DNA of 64,000 bases from contig JARGXX010000105.1 in NCBI GenBank assembly GCA_030374765.1, positions 1,736,001 to 1,800,000 on the forward strand, in the 5' to 3' direction. Below, in pieces: positions 1 through 11,564 of this stretch. This DNA is from Agarophyton chilense. Lineage: Eukaryota; Rhodophyta; Florideophyceae; Gracilariales; Gracilariaceae. Position numbers and translations under genes: made by a program. Position 1 is the first letter of the stretch. Every line of letters starts with the position of its first letter. The notes beneath the pieces were generated by a model that was not told the DNA's origin, made no database searches, and saw nothing but the letters and a program-made list of their open reading frames with translations.

Positions 1-91
1 TAAAGCCGGAGGGTTACGTGAGAGCACGAGGTCGAACGGTGCTGTCTTTATAGAGGTATGCACTTGCGTATTGTACGCGTAGCACAGAGTA

Positions 92-3000
92 TCAGTAAAC
101 ATGTCCCATTCTTTCGGGTGGTCCGCGATGTAGTGTCGTAATGCTGATATCAGCTTGCGGTTGAAATTCTCCACCTGACCGTTGCATTGCGGATGGTAGG
201 TCGTGGTAAACACGTTTCGAATGCCCATAATGCGGCAAACATTCTGAAAGAACTTCGCAACGAATTGCTTCCCATTCTCTGATAACAGAACTTCTGGTGG
301 TCCGTATATAAATAACCAGTGTTTGATAAACGCCTGTGCGATTACGGTTGCGGTTATCCGCTTCAGCAGCACAGTCCGCACTAGCTTCGAGAAGCGGTCG
401 GTGATTACCAAAAGGTAGCGATAACCTCGCCTTGAGCGAATCAATTCTCCTAGGATGTCGATACTGACGTATTGTAAAGGCGCTTTCGCCTGGAATGACG
501 TCATCGGTTTCCGCTTGCTGTAAAGCTTCACGCGATTCTTCGCACATGTTGTACAAAACCTCACTGTAGCATGGCAGTCCATTGCCAAAGTAGGCCAGTA
601 AAAATCTCTTCTTAGAGTCATGAACAACTTCGTTTCTCCTGGATGACCAGACAGCCTGCTGTAGTGTGCCAGATGGAGTACTCGACTCTTCAAGACGTGT
701 GGAATCACGATTTGATCATGCTTTTAGACATGTCTTAACAGTATTCCTCGTGAATCGAGTGAAAAGGGGAGCTCCTCCCCCCCGTTAAGACGAGAGCGTA
801 TCGACGCACAAAACGTATCGGCGTGTTGCTCATTGAGGAGCTCAGTGCGCGAGATTCGCTCGAGTTGAACTGAAGGGTCAGTGTCTGCTAATGCGAGGAA
901 CGGGTCTGCATCCGAATAATCATCAAGGGTCTCTTTTTCCTCTTCTTTAAAAGATGGTGAATGGGGCTCCATGTAGAAGCAAGGTATCTCTTCATCGATT
1001 TCGCCTTGGGTTTCGCCCAGTGTTTTGAGTCGCGATAGCGCGTCAGCTTGGACATTGGCCAATCCCTTCTTATACTTCACTTCGAAATCGAATTCAGAAA
1101 GGCGTAAGCGCCATCGTGTGAGACGACCAGAGGGGCCTGTAATGGACAATAACCATCGTAGAGACGAATGATCCGTGTTGACGGTAAAACGTTCTCCTTG
1201 GAGATACGGTCGCAATGTGGTTAGAGCCCAAACGACTGCAAGGCATTCCTTTTCTGAAACTGAATACTTCTTCTCAGCTGCGTTCAGCGATCTTGACTAG
1301 TAACCAATTGGTTTGAGTTCACCATCAGGGTGTGTTCGAAAAAGGGCACACCCTACTTGGTACTCGCTAGAGTCGGTATCCACTGAGTATGGCAGGTTGG
1401 GGATGAGCAGCGCCAAGACTGGGGCTGTAATAATCTTTGTCTTCAGCGTGTCGAACGCTTCCGCTTCAGCTTGTCTGAATTGTTCCAGCTATACTGGTTG
1501 TTCTTTACGCAGCTTTGCGTTGAGCGGTGCCGCTATATGCGAGTATCGCGGCACGAATCGTCGGTAGACGTTGCACAAGCCGAGGAAAGAACGCATATGC
1601 TTCTGTGTCGACGGAGGTTGTACTTCGCGGAGAGCCGCTGTTTGTGCCTCTTGAACGGCAAGCTGTCCCGGCTTGATCACATGTCCTAAGTACCGGACGT
1701 TGCCAGCGAACCATTTGCATTTCTTGAACTTCAAGGTGATACCTGCGCTCTGTAGTGCTTTGAGAATCTCCTCGACATGCCGTAAATGGCTTTCCACATC
1801 CTGGGAAAAGATGAACACATCGTCCAAATAGACTAAACAAGTCTTCCACTTGTATCTTGAGAGCAAGATGGCCAGAGTACGCTGGAAAGTAGCCGGTGCA
1901 TTCGTTAAGCCAAAGGGCATCCTTTTGAAACGGTAGAGACCGGCGTGACACGCAAATGCGGTTTTGTCTTGGTCTTCTTCCCCTAGAGCCACCTGCCAAT
2001 AGCCAGAGTTGGCGTCCAACGTGATAAACACGTTCGCTTCTCCTAAGCTATCAATATATTCGTCCATTCGAGGCAACGGGTATGTATCTCGAACTGTAAC
2101 CGCGTTCAGTTTTCGATAATCGATACAGAATCGTAAAGAACCATCAGGTTTTGGAACCAGCACCACTGGTGAGGCCCAAGCAGATTGAGCTGCTTCGATT
2201 ACTCCTTCTTCCAGCATTTTCCTGACATTCTCCTCCTCGATTTTGCGAGTTCGCGGTCCCGCTCTGTAGGGTGGTTGGGAGATGGGTCGTGACCCTGGGA
2301 CCAAATCAATGTGGTGTTCCGTAGCGGAGATCTCTCCTAGTTTTCCACTCCACATGGATGTATACTTCTTCAGCATAGACCTGATCTTCGTTCTGTAGTG
2401 TTCCGACACATGTGCTAAGTCTAGCTCATCGACCAGGCTCTCTGGATCCTTTGCCGTTTGCAATTGATCTCCAGACCGAGTTTGCAGTTCTTTGTCTGTG
2501 TCACCTACATGGGTTAATCCCAATACTTCTGCAGTAGAAATATGAGTAGGGACCACCAATGTGGGATGAGGCAAAGCTGTTGCAACAACCTGATTCTTCG
2601 GTATCTGATAATCGTTATCGGTGAAGTTACTCACTAGTATCCAAAAGGGGCTACAAGGATCAACCTGAACAATGCCGTTAGCGACTAGCAATCCACGGGA
2701 TTCGTACGTCTGAGTATTCGGTTGAATTACCACGAGTCCGTGTCGTTCTGTTCTTACTTGAACCCAAGTTTGGGTTTGCGTATTCAGCATGGCACTCTTC
2801 GCTACTCGAATCCTCGGCGAGACACGTCCTCGGGATTTCCTGTATTCAATAGATGGTGGAAGTGGATGTGCTTCAGAGCCACGACGCATTGGCTTGCGAA
2901 CAATTGGTACCATTGATCCATCATCTATTTCCACTAGTTTTTTTCGCGGGCGAATGGCTTCGACAAACTTGTCGCAATAATCACATCCCAGTACTACTGG

Positions 3001-3468
3001 TGCAGCGAACGTCTTACAGACGATGAAGTCGACTAGGACTACAAAGCGTCCCAAACGCACCACGAGTCGAACTGTTCCCAGTGTCTTCACAGCATTTTTG
3101 TTGGCATCCCGGATGTCCGGTAAAGGACCGTTTCGAATACATTCTAATTCATCAGGAGCGAGCTCCAATTTCCGTATAAAGTTCGGACCAGCACCTGTGT
3201 CCAGGATACTCAATCGACGAGATAACAGATTCCTGTCAGAGCCGATGTCGGCATAGACCTTATAGTTTCTTTTAGAAATTACCATGAGGTAACTTTCCCG
3301 TTTTGACGGACAAGTATAACATCTCAAAGGACGATGTAACTCACAGTCAAAGTGTACTCGCTTTCCGTCCGGCGGATTGATTCCGTACGGCGGAAATTTG
3401 GGAGGCCTCAAGAAAATCCTGGGCTTCCAAGCGCGGGAGCAGGGAGGCGAGCTCTCCCTGGTCAGCAC
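92..3468 (-). pseudogene. gypsy pol region: protease, RT, RNase H, integrase N-part
   Basis: This is the polymerase region of the gypsy fossil. Protease is near 3230-2900 (DTG active-site motif followed by the FVVLVDFIVC core). RT is near 2330-1620, with the palm motifs FCIDYRKLNAVT and VYLDDVFIF, and the connection and RNase H follow. The integrase zinc-binding and core segments start near 556 and continue out of the window. The family is certain from the motif order. It is a fossil. Confidence 0.88.
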
Positions 3469-3509
3469 TACGGGATCGACTAGTGCCGAGCCCTTAGGGG
3501 CTCCCTCAC

Positions 3510-5530
3510 TTAGTTTTCCGGTTGCACCGGCTTATTCGCCTCAAAAGCGCTTCTTCCTACCGGGGTTTCGGGTTGTAACTCTTCAGAATTCTGAGCAACC
3601 GGCTTGTCCGTCCGGCGCATTGGTGTCTGAGAAAACCAACTTTTGGCTTTCCAATACACGCCCGCCGGTACGCGGCTCCTTTCCTCTTCTGAGAGTGCTT
3701 CATAATTCGTCATGATACGACTCAGATCCTTTGCAGGAAGCGTGCATTCTGCACTCAAATGGTGTTTTCCATAACATGAATAACATATCAAACCGTCACG
3801 ACGATTGGTCAACATAGGTTGTGAACGGTATGCCGTGCAAGTATCCACCCATACGGGTTTCCCGTTCTTAAAACCTCCTTGTGGAGGCACCGTGTACGGA
3901 CGGTACATAGGGCGACGGCCCTCCATAGCCATTAGGGATTCCTCGTCCTGAGACTTCGAGTGTGGGAGATCCACTGTAGGTACAAAAGAGTCCATATATT
4001 CCATTAAATGGACCGCCTCCTCATGCAAGTAACTCTTTTTGGGTGCCAACGACGAATCTTGCGAGTCAACTGGAGATTCCAGATGTAGCAGTTTGCTGCG
4101 CTGATTAACTCTGGCGGAGATCTTCTCCTTACCCATTGAGGTTCCAAAAGCCACTGAACGTCGGGGTCTACCACGCGCTCTGGCCGCGTCTCCTTCAGCT
4201 TTCGCAAACTGAACTAACTCCAAAAAGGAGACTCTTCCATGCTTCTATCGATATCGAGCTACCAACGACTTGATGCTCGGGTCCAGCCCGTCGATGTACA
4301 AGGTAATCTTGTCCTCCGTCGAGTGGACGTTTCCACAGCCGACTGAAGCTTTGTTAAGCCTTAAGCTGTACTCAGCTTCGCCCTCCTCAGGCTTTTGGGC
4401 CACATCCCTTAGGTCCAGGATCGCCTGACGTATCGCGTTTGAAGTCGCGTAACTGCGCAGAAAATACTGCACCGCCCTTGGCCGTGAGGTTACGCCGCCT
4501 TCATCGGCTGTCAATGATCCGCATACGGAACGATATGGCTCTAAAGCAAAACCCTTCAGGAAGTGTGGTAAAGACACAAATGCCTGTGGTTCAATCATCT
4601 CTAGATTGTCTGCTTCGGCAACGAATCGAGTGAGAAACTCGATAGCGAGAATTGGGGTTTTCCCATCAAATATTAAATCATTAAGGCCGATCTTAAATCG
4701 TTTGATGTGATCCTTCACTTTCGCGGTTTCGCATTCTGAGCGCTTCTTGCTCTTCACCTTCAGACGGTAGTACCTGTAGTTCAGAACCTTCCGATAAAGC
4801 GGATTCGTGCACGGGAGCAACTTCAATCCTCTTTAAGGTGAGCCTTTTTTCTCATTAACCACGAAGACGTGTTCTTCTTCCGAGATCGGGCCTTTCGATG
4901 ACCATCATCACTGTCGTCGTCATTTGACGTATCTGAATCATCAGAATCATCAGTACTGGAACTGAAACCCTCCGTAATTGACGATTCATCCCTCGAATCA
5001 CCTGCGGACTTCCGCTTCTTACGTCGTGACTTCGACTTCTTCGAACGAGCTTCCTTCAAAGGAGCTCCTTCCTCTTCCAGCACGACTGGTTTAGCAGCAG
5101 TCTGCGCATGAACTGCCGCCTCCAGGCGTTCTAAACGAGGCTTAACTCGAGTAAGGACTTCCTCTACATCCAAGGTTAAGCCGGGTAGCGCATCGGGCGT
5201 ATTCCCGTACCTCTCCAGTAGATGGTTCAAATCCTGACGTAGTATTTTCACTGATGCAGAGACCTGCTTCCCATCGTCTTGACGAACGAGTGCTTGATGC
5301 GCACTGCGTAATTGTTCGACATCAGCGATAAGAGCAGCGATCTGCGATTCCAACGCAACCATGCGCACACGCGAAGCGCTTGACTCAGACTTGAGACGAC
5401 GCACTTCCCTGCGCAAATCATCCTCTTCTTGAGGTCCGACGACCTCAGGGTCAACTAGAGCTTCTGTGGTGGGCGTGACTGCCGCTGCCACAGGGGCCGG
5501 TATATCCGAGAGATCTCGTTCATCATTCAC
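3510..5530 (-). pseudogene. gypsy gag region
   Basis: The N-terminal part (5530-4823) is charged and predicted coiled coil, followed by a Lys/Ser/Asp-rich tract (KSKSRRKKRKSAGDSRDES). The middle (about 4826-4245) is the capsid-like helical part. The C-terminal part (4223-3510) has a CCHC-like zinc knuckle. This is the normal layout of a gypsy Gag. It is a fossil belonging to the 1-5760 element. Confidence 0.75.
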
Positions 5531-5760
5531 CGAGCGTTAGCGCGACATCGCTTGACGATACAGCCGCTCTCCGACTTCACCAGATGAGGCGAGCCTCGGT
5601 TTCGGGGGTGGTCTCGCAGGACCGAGGCGACCAGTACTCGACTGGCTTCGTGTCTTCGGCATCCTAGACCAAACCTGGGTCCAGGGGCGAACCAAATGGT
5701 GTCTTCCACTTCTCGACCACGTGTTCAACCACGAAGAATTCTGCAATTGCCGGAGGTGGT

Positions 5761-7800
5761 TAGATAAACAATAATTGTAGTGATTCCACTTCTTCCAAGT
5801 ATCGATATCGATTCCACGTTCCAGGAACTAATTGTTCAGTGCAGCTGAACACAGTGGTTCTAAGTCGGGAGACCACTTCTAGTAACCGCTCTAACGGAGA
5901 GAGCAGACACCTGCGACAGCGTTCGGACTGCCGATGGGTCGCTTGCGGCGAAGGAAAAGGGGTGGTAGAGCTACAACACCAGCGAGCTGGAAGTGGGGTG
6001 TAAGGCCACTACTCGCTAGCGAGGGTGAACAGTGCAACTGTAAAACGTTGATGGAACGTAGGTACGAGACGGCTCGTGAAGTGGTTGGGGGCTGACCATC
6101 TTTTATAGCTCGTCCAGATCTCCGGTTGAGAAATCCTAAGCGAGGAACAGAATAGTCAAAATGCCCATGTTGTCTCCTTTACTTGGAGTCGGCGCTCACC
6201 TCTGGTACACTATATACTGTGTACCAGGGTGAGTGCCCAAATAAATATATAAATAATACCCAGTGGTCAGCCACTTAGCCAAACCACTGTATGGGTATGG
6301 TCCCTAATGGACGTCTAGCTACAAAGGGTAGTAAAACCAGCCACGTGGATCGCCACTACATGCGCCGTTGCAAGCCACTCGACCCATGACGCCACGTGTT
6401 CCACTAGGACACTCTGCCTCTAGGCATCCTATGCGGGATGCCGTTTCATATCACAATGTTGATGATATCACTCACTTATGAGTTCCAACCGCGACTTCGC
6501 GAAAAACCAACCTATCGGATTCCCCGACATAGTAGAATACTACAATTACCTTGAGGGTAAACCGGAATGCAAAACCGGAAAAAGGTCGCGTAACTACCGA
6601 CGCGGCCGCACAACACCCATAAGGTCCCACAACCGGAAGCTTCCACCGGAAGATTCCACCACGGACCCAGACCAACATCTCAATGGTTGTATCGACGCAG
6701 GTTCAGGCCCCACCGGCGCCACGAGTCAATCCTTACAAGGTAGACGAAACCTGAAAGGTCGAGAAGCCAGGAAACCTTCAAAGAAAATCCGGACACCACG
6801 GTTACGGTCGCGACGCCGCCAATTAAGGGCAGTACTACCTGAAGGGTTGTCGAGCCGTGGGAACGACCAGGCGGGACGGCGCTGCGCAAGGACCTAGGAG
6901 GGGAATGAAGTTGTAGTAACCGGGAAGGATGCGATACCAACTTGGTTAGACAGTGGGCGATGCGGGAGCAGAATCGCAAGCAAACAGGGCCACTACCGAA
7001 AAGGTGTCCGCGAGCGCGTTAGTTACCCTGCATCGCCCTCACAACAGTCCCTACCTGAATGGTTGTCGCTCAAATCGGGCGCAGACGTCGTCGCGCGCCC
7101 TCCCCAACCGATACTGGCGCCGAGTTCTGAACCTCAAGGGATCGCATGTCGTGTACAGACACCACTCTGATGCCCGCGCTGCTGTCGCTCGCAACCACTG
7201 TATGGTGTGATGGAAGGAGACACGGGGCGTGCCTCACGGGTAGGAAGGGGGTCTGTCGTATAGTGGCAGAAAGTTTGACCTTTGAGGTTGTCAATATCCT
7301 ACACTGACCTTGTAGGTGATGGATGCGAGGAATCATCGGTCATACAGCTCCGGGCGAGCTACCATCTAGGTGTTGTCAGCCACGTGTAGTGTTGACATGT
7401 ACCTTCTGGTTGAGTAATTGTTAGTGATAGTAATTGTAATTATGTGTATTTTAGTACAGTAGTGGAGTGGCCACCTGGCACTGTAGCCAGTGTTGGCCAG
7501 GTCTATGACACTAGGTCAGAGACCGTGCCTTGCTGGCACCTCCCGGGTGATCTGGAGAGTGCAGTCCACTCCATATAGGGAACTGCACCTCCCCCATCCT
7601 AATCTGATAAAGACAGGCATCACTTGGGTCACGATTATACCTTTTGGTTTATTGTTTCTCAACTACCACACAGGCTTTTCCGCGCGTCGACGCCTACCAT
7701 CGTTCACCTACACGGTATAGGCTAGTCACCCCGCCGTTTGCCCCTGCGGGTTTTCACGGTTCCCTGTTACCATCGAGGTTTACTACGTCTACCTTCTAAG
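5761..7800. other. GC-rich leader/LTR-like stretch without a supported gene
   Basis: This 2-kb stretch lies on the 5' side of the minus-strand gypsy element, where its leader and 5' LTR should be. It holds several CACGTG motifs (near 5718, 6342, 6400 and 7381) and a strong hairpin at 6191-6237. Reading frames in it (for example 6478-6897 on the plus strand) are Arg/Pro/Ser-rich and look like products of base composition. LTR ends could not be fixed because the partner LTR is outside the window. Confidence 0.4.
6191..6237. repeat. Strong hairpin, 19-bp stem and 8-nt loop
   Basis: The left arm at 6191-6210 (GGCGCTCACCTCTGGTACAC) pairs with the right arm at 6219-6237 (GTGTACCAGGGTGAGTGCC) with one mismatch and one bulged base. 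The loop is TATATACT. It lies in the 5' flank of the gypsy element and could be an RNA structure of the element's leader or an end of another small transposon. Confidence 0.75.
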
Positions 7801-7895
7801 GTTGAGCGTCAACACGCTCCCTACGGTTGAGCGTCAACACGCTCCCTACGGTTGAGCGTCAACACGCTCCCTACGGTTGAGCGTCACAACGCTCC
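7801..7895. repeat. Tandem array of a 25-bp hairpin unit, about 4 copies
   Basis: Three identical 25-bp units (7801-7825, 7826-7850, 7851-7875) begin GTTGAGCGTCAACACGCTC, and a fourth variant unit follows at 7876-7895. Each unit holds the inverted repeat GAGCGT-4 nt-ACGCTC. In the fourth copy the loop changes from CAAC to CACA while the stem is kept. The array sits just left of the Harbinger relic and may be a subterminal repeat of it. Confidence 0.85.
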
Positions 7896-7989
7896 CGAGA
7901 CAAGACAGTAACATACCACAGAGGTGATTGTACGACAAATGGACTCTTTATTCTATTAGTGCTCATAAAAAAGCCATAAAAAAGATATT

Positions 7990-8574
7990 TATTCTATATT
8001 CTGGCTGCTATGGTCGTGTTTTGAGCGCAAAGTCTAGTGATATCTCCGTAAAAAATCTGGTATCTATGGTGACAGGTCTCTTAAATGATGTAGAAATATG
8101 GAAAGCTCAAAAAGACTGCGGAAAGCTGTTCCGATTCTTTTTGGCCTCGGAAGTTCTTCGTCATCACGAAAGGTTTTCGGCTTCCATGACACTATCAATT
8201 TCAGGAACGGAAAGTGGCAATAAGGGGGTGAACGTTAACAACTCGACACTAAAATGGAGCCTCTTACAAATGCAGAACGTGATATTGGGTGTCGCTCCGC
8301 GAAGGTCGCTTTGGAAAACCAGAAAAAATCTAAAAAGCAGCTTCGATTGGCTGCGGAGTCTTTTGCCGCGCAGATAAAGCGCCATGAGACACTCAAACAT
8401 TACTATGAGATCCTGATGTTCACAAGTGCGCCGGCAACGTGCGATGAATCAGAAGAGGTGAACTATTTAGTTCCATGCGTGCAAGGGCTCTCTCTAATCT
8501 ATGTGATGAAAAGAACAAAAGAAAAACTTCCAATCATGAAGAGAGTTGAAGGAAAGCGAGCGCGAAGACGATAG
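7990..8574 (+). pseudogene. PIF/Harbinger accessory protein relic (SANT/NAM-associated type)
   Basis: The region reads like the Myb/SANT-like partner protein of PIF/Harbinger transposons. The first half has the segment IWKAQKDCGKLFRFFLASEV followed by LRHHERF, matching the conserved K-x-F-x-F...W-x-x-LRHHPKW block of these proteins. The second half (from 8254) has a charged helix containing SAKVALENQKKSKKQLRLAA and ends in YYEILMFTSA, matching the family's C-terminal helix. The two halves lie in different frames, with the change between about 8165 and 8254, so the gene is broken. In the family this protein carries the transposase to the nucleus and binds the ends. It faces the transposase tail to tail. 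Confidence 0.6.
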
Positions 8575-8854
8575 GGATAGCAGTGAAGAATAAAATGTCC
8601 TTTGTTTGCCTGCAGCCGTGCTGTCTGCGGAGCGTGCGAAGCGCACGGAGCCCACGTTGAAGAAAAACGTCTTATCTCTGAGGGCAAACCCATCACTAAA
8701 TAAAGTACAAACGTAAACGATCCAGAATTGCTCCATGACAAGCCGACGGGTACTGAAATACTCTTCCTTTCTAATTGTGTCCAAATGTTTTTAGAGAACA
8801 AACAAAGGCTAGTGAGCCTGGTGGAGCTGGTTATTCGTTTGTACAACGCAAAGT

Positions 8855-10060
8855 CTACACTGCGTTCACATTTGCTCTGATATGAACAAGACTGTCCTGC
8901 TCTTCCTTCTCGTCATATCCTAATGCGTCGAGATACTCCACCATCATAGTTTGGAGTACGATACAGAATTTCTTGATGTGTCTCATGTCTTCTTTAGTTC
9001 AAAGTCGGCACGGGCGCTCTAGAATGTGCCAATTTGTCTTTAAAACACCGTACAATCTCTCAAAGCATTTGCGACTTCATTTCTGACATGCTGCCAAAAA
9101 TTCCTCTTTCTGCGTACTCGAGTATGAGGCACTGTGGAAAAAGAGTTTACTTTAGATTAAGACCGTCACGAATCCAATATGGAATGTTTCTCTTCTCTCC
9201 AGCGATAGTTTACGCTATAAAAAGAAGGGTACGTCCTATCTACAATTTTATTGCAAAGAAGAGAGGCTTCAAACACGTCCATGTCGTTTGGCGAACCCGG
9301 CATGCCAGAAAAATCCATGGAAGAGCCCGAGTCAATGATCTGCGATAGCTTCTAGCGTGATATTCTGTACTCAATGCTTGCCGTTATAATGCCTGTTCCA
9401 AGAATTGGGAAATTTTTTGCACCAAAACTGAGTGTCATCTATGTTACCAAGCATTTCAAAAATTTCAAGCTTCTTAGATCTCTCCATCAGGTTAATGAGT
9501 TCTTCAACCGTTAGAAGTCAAAAATACTCTTCACCAAAACAACAAACTACCGAATTTGTAAAGCACTTAAAAATTTTGAGAGCTGTAGAATCTTTTTTTC
9601 TCATGTGTTCGTCAAATAAATGGACATTGTATCCATACGCCATCAAACGGAGAAAACCCGCTTCTTTCTACAAACTTGTTAAACCTTACTTTTCTGTACA
9701 ATTTAAAAGTTTAACAAAATAGGAGTCGTTCTTTTCGAATGCCTAGGCTACATGAAAGATTTTCGGAACCGAGAGTAAAACGATGCAGAAACTGCCTAAA
9801 AGTGTAGAAGGGATTTAGAGAAAAGAAGTGGTTAAATAGGCGTTTTGCATCGGCTTTACAACCGTGTTCAATGTTTGCGGCATTTTCAAGATTGACCCTT
9901 TTCGGCGGTGTTCCTCTTTTTCACTGAAAGGCTCGAGCAAGGCCGCAGCTAGGCCATCGTTGGCCTGCTCCCGAAAGCATATGTCATCCATGTCGTGCGT
10001 GCAACGGCGGGGATTGGCGTTGAAGAAGACTACCGGTGCGGAAATCGATGATTTAGGCAA
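8855..10060 (-). pseudogene. PIF/Harbinger transposase relic (DDE_Tnp_4 / Plant_tran type)
   Basis: The minus strand shows the ordered landmarks of a Harbinger transposase. These are MLGNIDDTQFWCKKFPNSWN near 9470 (family GSIDCMHWEWKNCPxAW), then TLEAIADH (family LEAVASYD), then GMPGSPNDMDVFEASLL near 9300 (family GMPGSxNDINVLxxSPLF), then the RKCFERLYGVLKTNWHILER segment near 9010 (family VERAFGVLQxRWxIxxGP). The C-terminus stops at 8855. Residues upstream to 10060 probably belong to the N-terminal part. Several frame changes and stops make it a relic. The first catalytic Asp (NID) is still readable. Confidence 0.75.
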
Positions 10061-10687
10061 ATAGGCAAATCAGCAATTATAAACCTGCCAATGGGAGACG
10101 AACAGGTAGACGCCTAATTTGCTTTTTTGCTGATTTGCACCCACAACTGGTTGGGATGCTCTTAAAGATAAAACAACATATTGTACTGAGAATAGTTTTT
10201 CGTACGTGCAATTTTCTTTTTTAACTAATGGATTAGAGGTAAAACGTTGCTGTTGTAATCGAAAGAAAGCCCACGCCACTTACGAGAAGCACCGCACTCG
10301 AAAAACTAAGAATTCTTCAATTCCCGCAGCTCCCCGTGCAAACAAGGCGTGCATCTTGGGGCTCCGACCCGAGGGGTCCGCTTCCTACAAATGCCACGAT
10401 TCTCGCCCCGATCATGCGCTGCCACACGAGATCTCAGAATTCTTTTTTCCTCGAGTGCTACAGTAGATGCAGTATTCCAGCACTCCTGAGGTGAGATTTG
10501 CGCCCTGATCTAGGTTTTCGATTGAACCCACGATTGCCGCGCGCCACGACAGCTCTGTAGCTTCAAACACTTGCGAACATTCAAACATCTCCATCGTGCC
10601 AGTGCGAAAGCTCCATATCGTATTCCTCAAGCCAGAACCTCCTAGAGAGTGCTGAAGTTCTGTAGATTCCGTTCCAGGGTTATTGAT
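10061..10687. other. No gene seen
   Basis: The stretch lies between the Harbinger relic and the next host gene. Short open frames occur on both strands but have no recognisable motif. It presumably includes the promoter of the gene starting at 10688. Confidence 0.4.
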
Positions 10688-11305
10688 ATGAACAGGATGA
10701 TTGTGTTTAGCTCACCACCGCTGGTGCGTGCACCAGTTCTCGCGTCGGGGAGCCATTTTTTATTAGCGAAGACTTCTCTTCCACTCGAAGGAAAGCTCTA
10801 CGACAAGCTATCATTGAGTAACTTCGTCGATCTTGAATCGCAATCCCTTACGTTCCAATGGTCGAAATCGATTCCTACCTCACTGTTATCCACGGCACTT
10901 GATGCAGACCTCCCCGCCAAGCTTTCTTTCTCTGCCAAACCTGGGTCCGTTTCACACAAGGGTACCCGGTTCGCACCAATCGCAAAAGCCAGCTTCAGTG
11001 TCAGGTTGCTCGATCTCGGAACTACGGATGCTCGTCAAAAGGGTTTTCTAAAGTTTAAATACACAGTACGATCAAACGGCCGTCGCGACCACGGTTTCGA
11101 AATCGACCGCAGGCTTTGCTTTTTCGGGTTGCAGAGTACTACTCTATACGGCAACGTGACATATCGAACAAACAACAAAATAGAGGCTTGGAAGACGAAA
11201 TCTAGTTTTGGAATTCAGCAAGACTTCAAATTTGCAGGAATCAAATGTGCGGCTCGAATTGGGCTAACCCCAGAGGGTGAAGCTGTATTCGATATCAAAC
11301 TATAA
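10688..11305 (+). CDS. Hypothetical beta-rich protein, 205 aa, possible plastid/outer-membrane barrel
   Basis: This is a single-exon frame of 205 residues from the first in-frame ATG at 10688; an ATG three codons later is also possible, and the open frame itself extends back to 10649. I do not recognise a family with confidence. After a short hydrophobic N-terminus the chain shows many alternating polar/apolar segments (for example KLSLSNFVDLESQSLTFQW and RIGLTPEGEAVFDIKL) with few helices. It ends in a beta strand at the C-terminus. That pattern and the length recall small chloroplast outer-envelope pore proteins such as OEP21, but this is a guess. It converges on the SAMHD1-like gene 260 bp downstream. 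Codon use is regular and there is no sign of transposon origin. Confidence 0.6.
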   Translation: MNRMIVFSSPPLVRAPVLASGSHFLLAKTSLPLEGKLYDKLSLSNFVDLESQSLTFQWSKSIPTSLLSTALDADLPAKLSFSAKPGSVSHKGTRFAPIAKASFSVRLLDLGTTDARQKGFLKFKYTVRSNGRRDHGFEIDRRLCFFGLQSTTLYGNVTYRTNNKIEAWKTKSSFGIQQDFKFAGIKCAARIGLTPEGEAVFDIKL

Positions 11306-11564
11306 GCCAAGATTGTTTGGCGGACAATCTGAGTGTCGGCTACCATGAACCGGCCGGATGACTCTTGTGTTGGACATCGCTTTGACTATCAAGATCCTCC
11401 CAAACCTTTCCTAGCTTTCGTAAAGGTATCTTTCTGACCATGTGGATCCCTGTTCAGACTGAAGAAATTCCAATGGCCTCTATACCCCATCAATGAACGG
11501 AGTCATCAGGTTGACGATGCTTTGAAGCTCAGGATGCTTGAGTTTCTTCAGGTCCATTCCCAAT

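Larger units (their letters stand above)
1..5760 (-). mobile_element. Ty3/gypsy LTR retrotransposon fossil, 3' end outside the window
   Basis: On the minus strand the order is gag (about 5530-3510), protease and reverse transcriptase (about 3470-1490), RNase H (about 1215-724) and the start of integrase (556 down to the left edge). RT before integrase is the Ty3/gypsy order. Protease carries LDTGAG, RT carries CLVYLDDVF, and RNase H carries the VNTDHSSLRWL segment. Gag has a Cys-His cluster (CYSCYGKHHLSAEC). The element is broken, with about five breaks in the visible part. Domains are still easily readable, so it is likely of moderate age. The 3' LTR lies left of base 1, so the two LTRs cannot be compared. 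Confidence 0.9.

Noticed and set aside
6478-6897. 139-aa plus-strand ORF
   Set aside because: Arg/Pro/Ser-rich product of GC-rich DNA in the gypsy flank, overlapped by similar frames on the other strand.
7801-7895. CRISPR array
   Set aside because: The units are directly adjacent with no spacers, and the setting is eukaryotic.
9034-9348. 104-aa plus-strand ORF
   Set aside because: Antisense to the Harbinger transposase relic, whose conserved blocks are on the minus strand.
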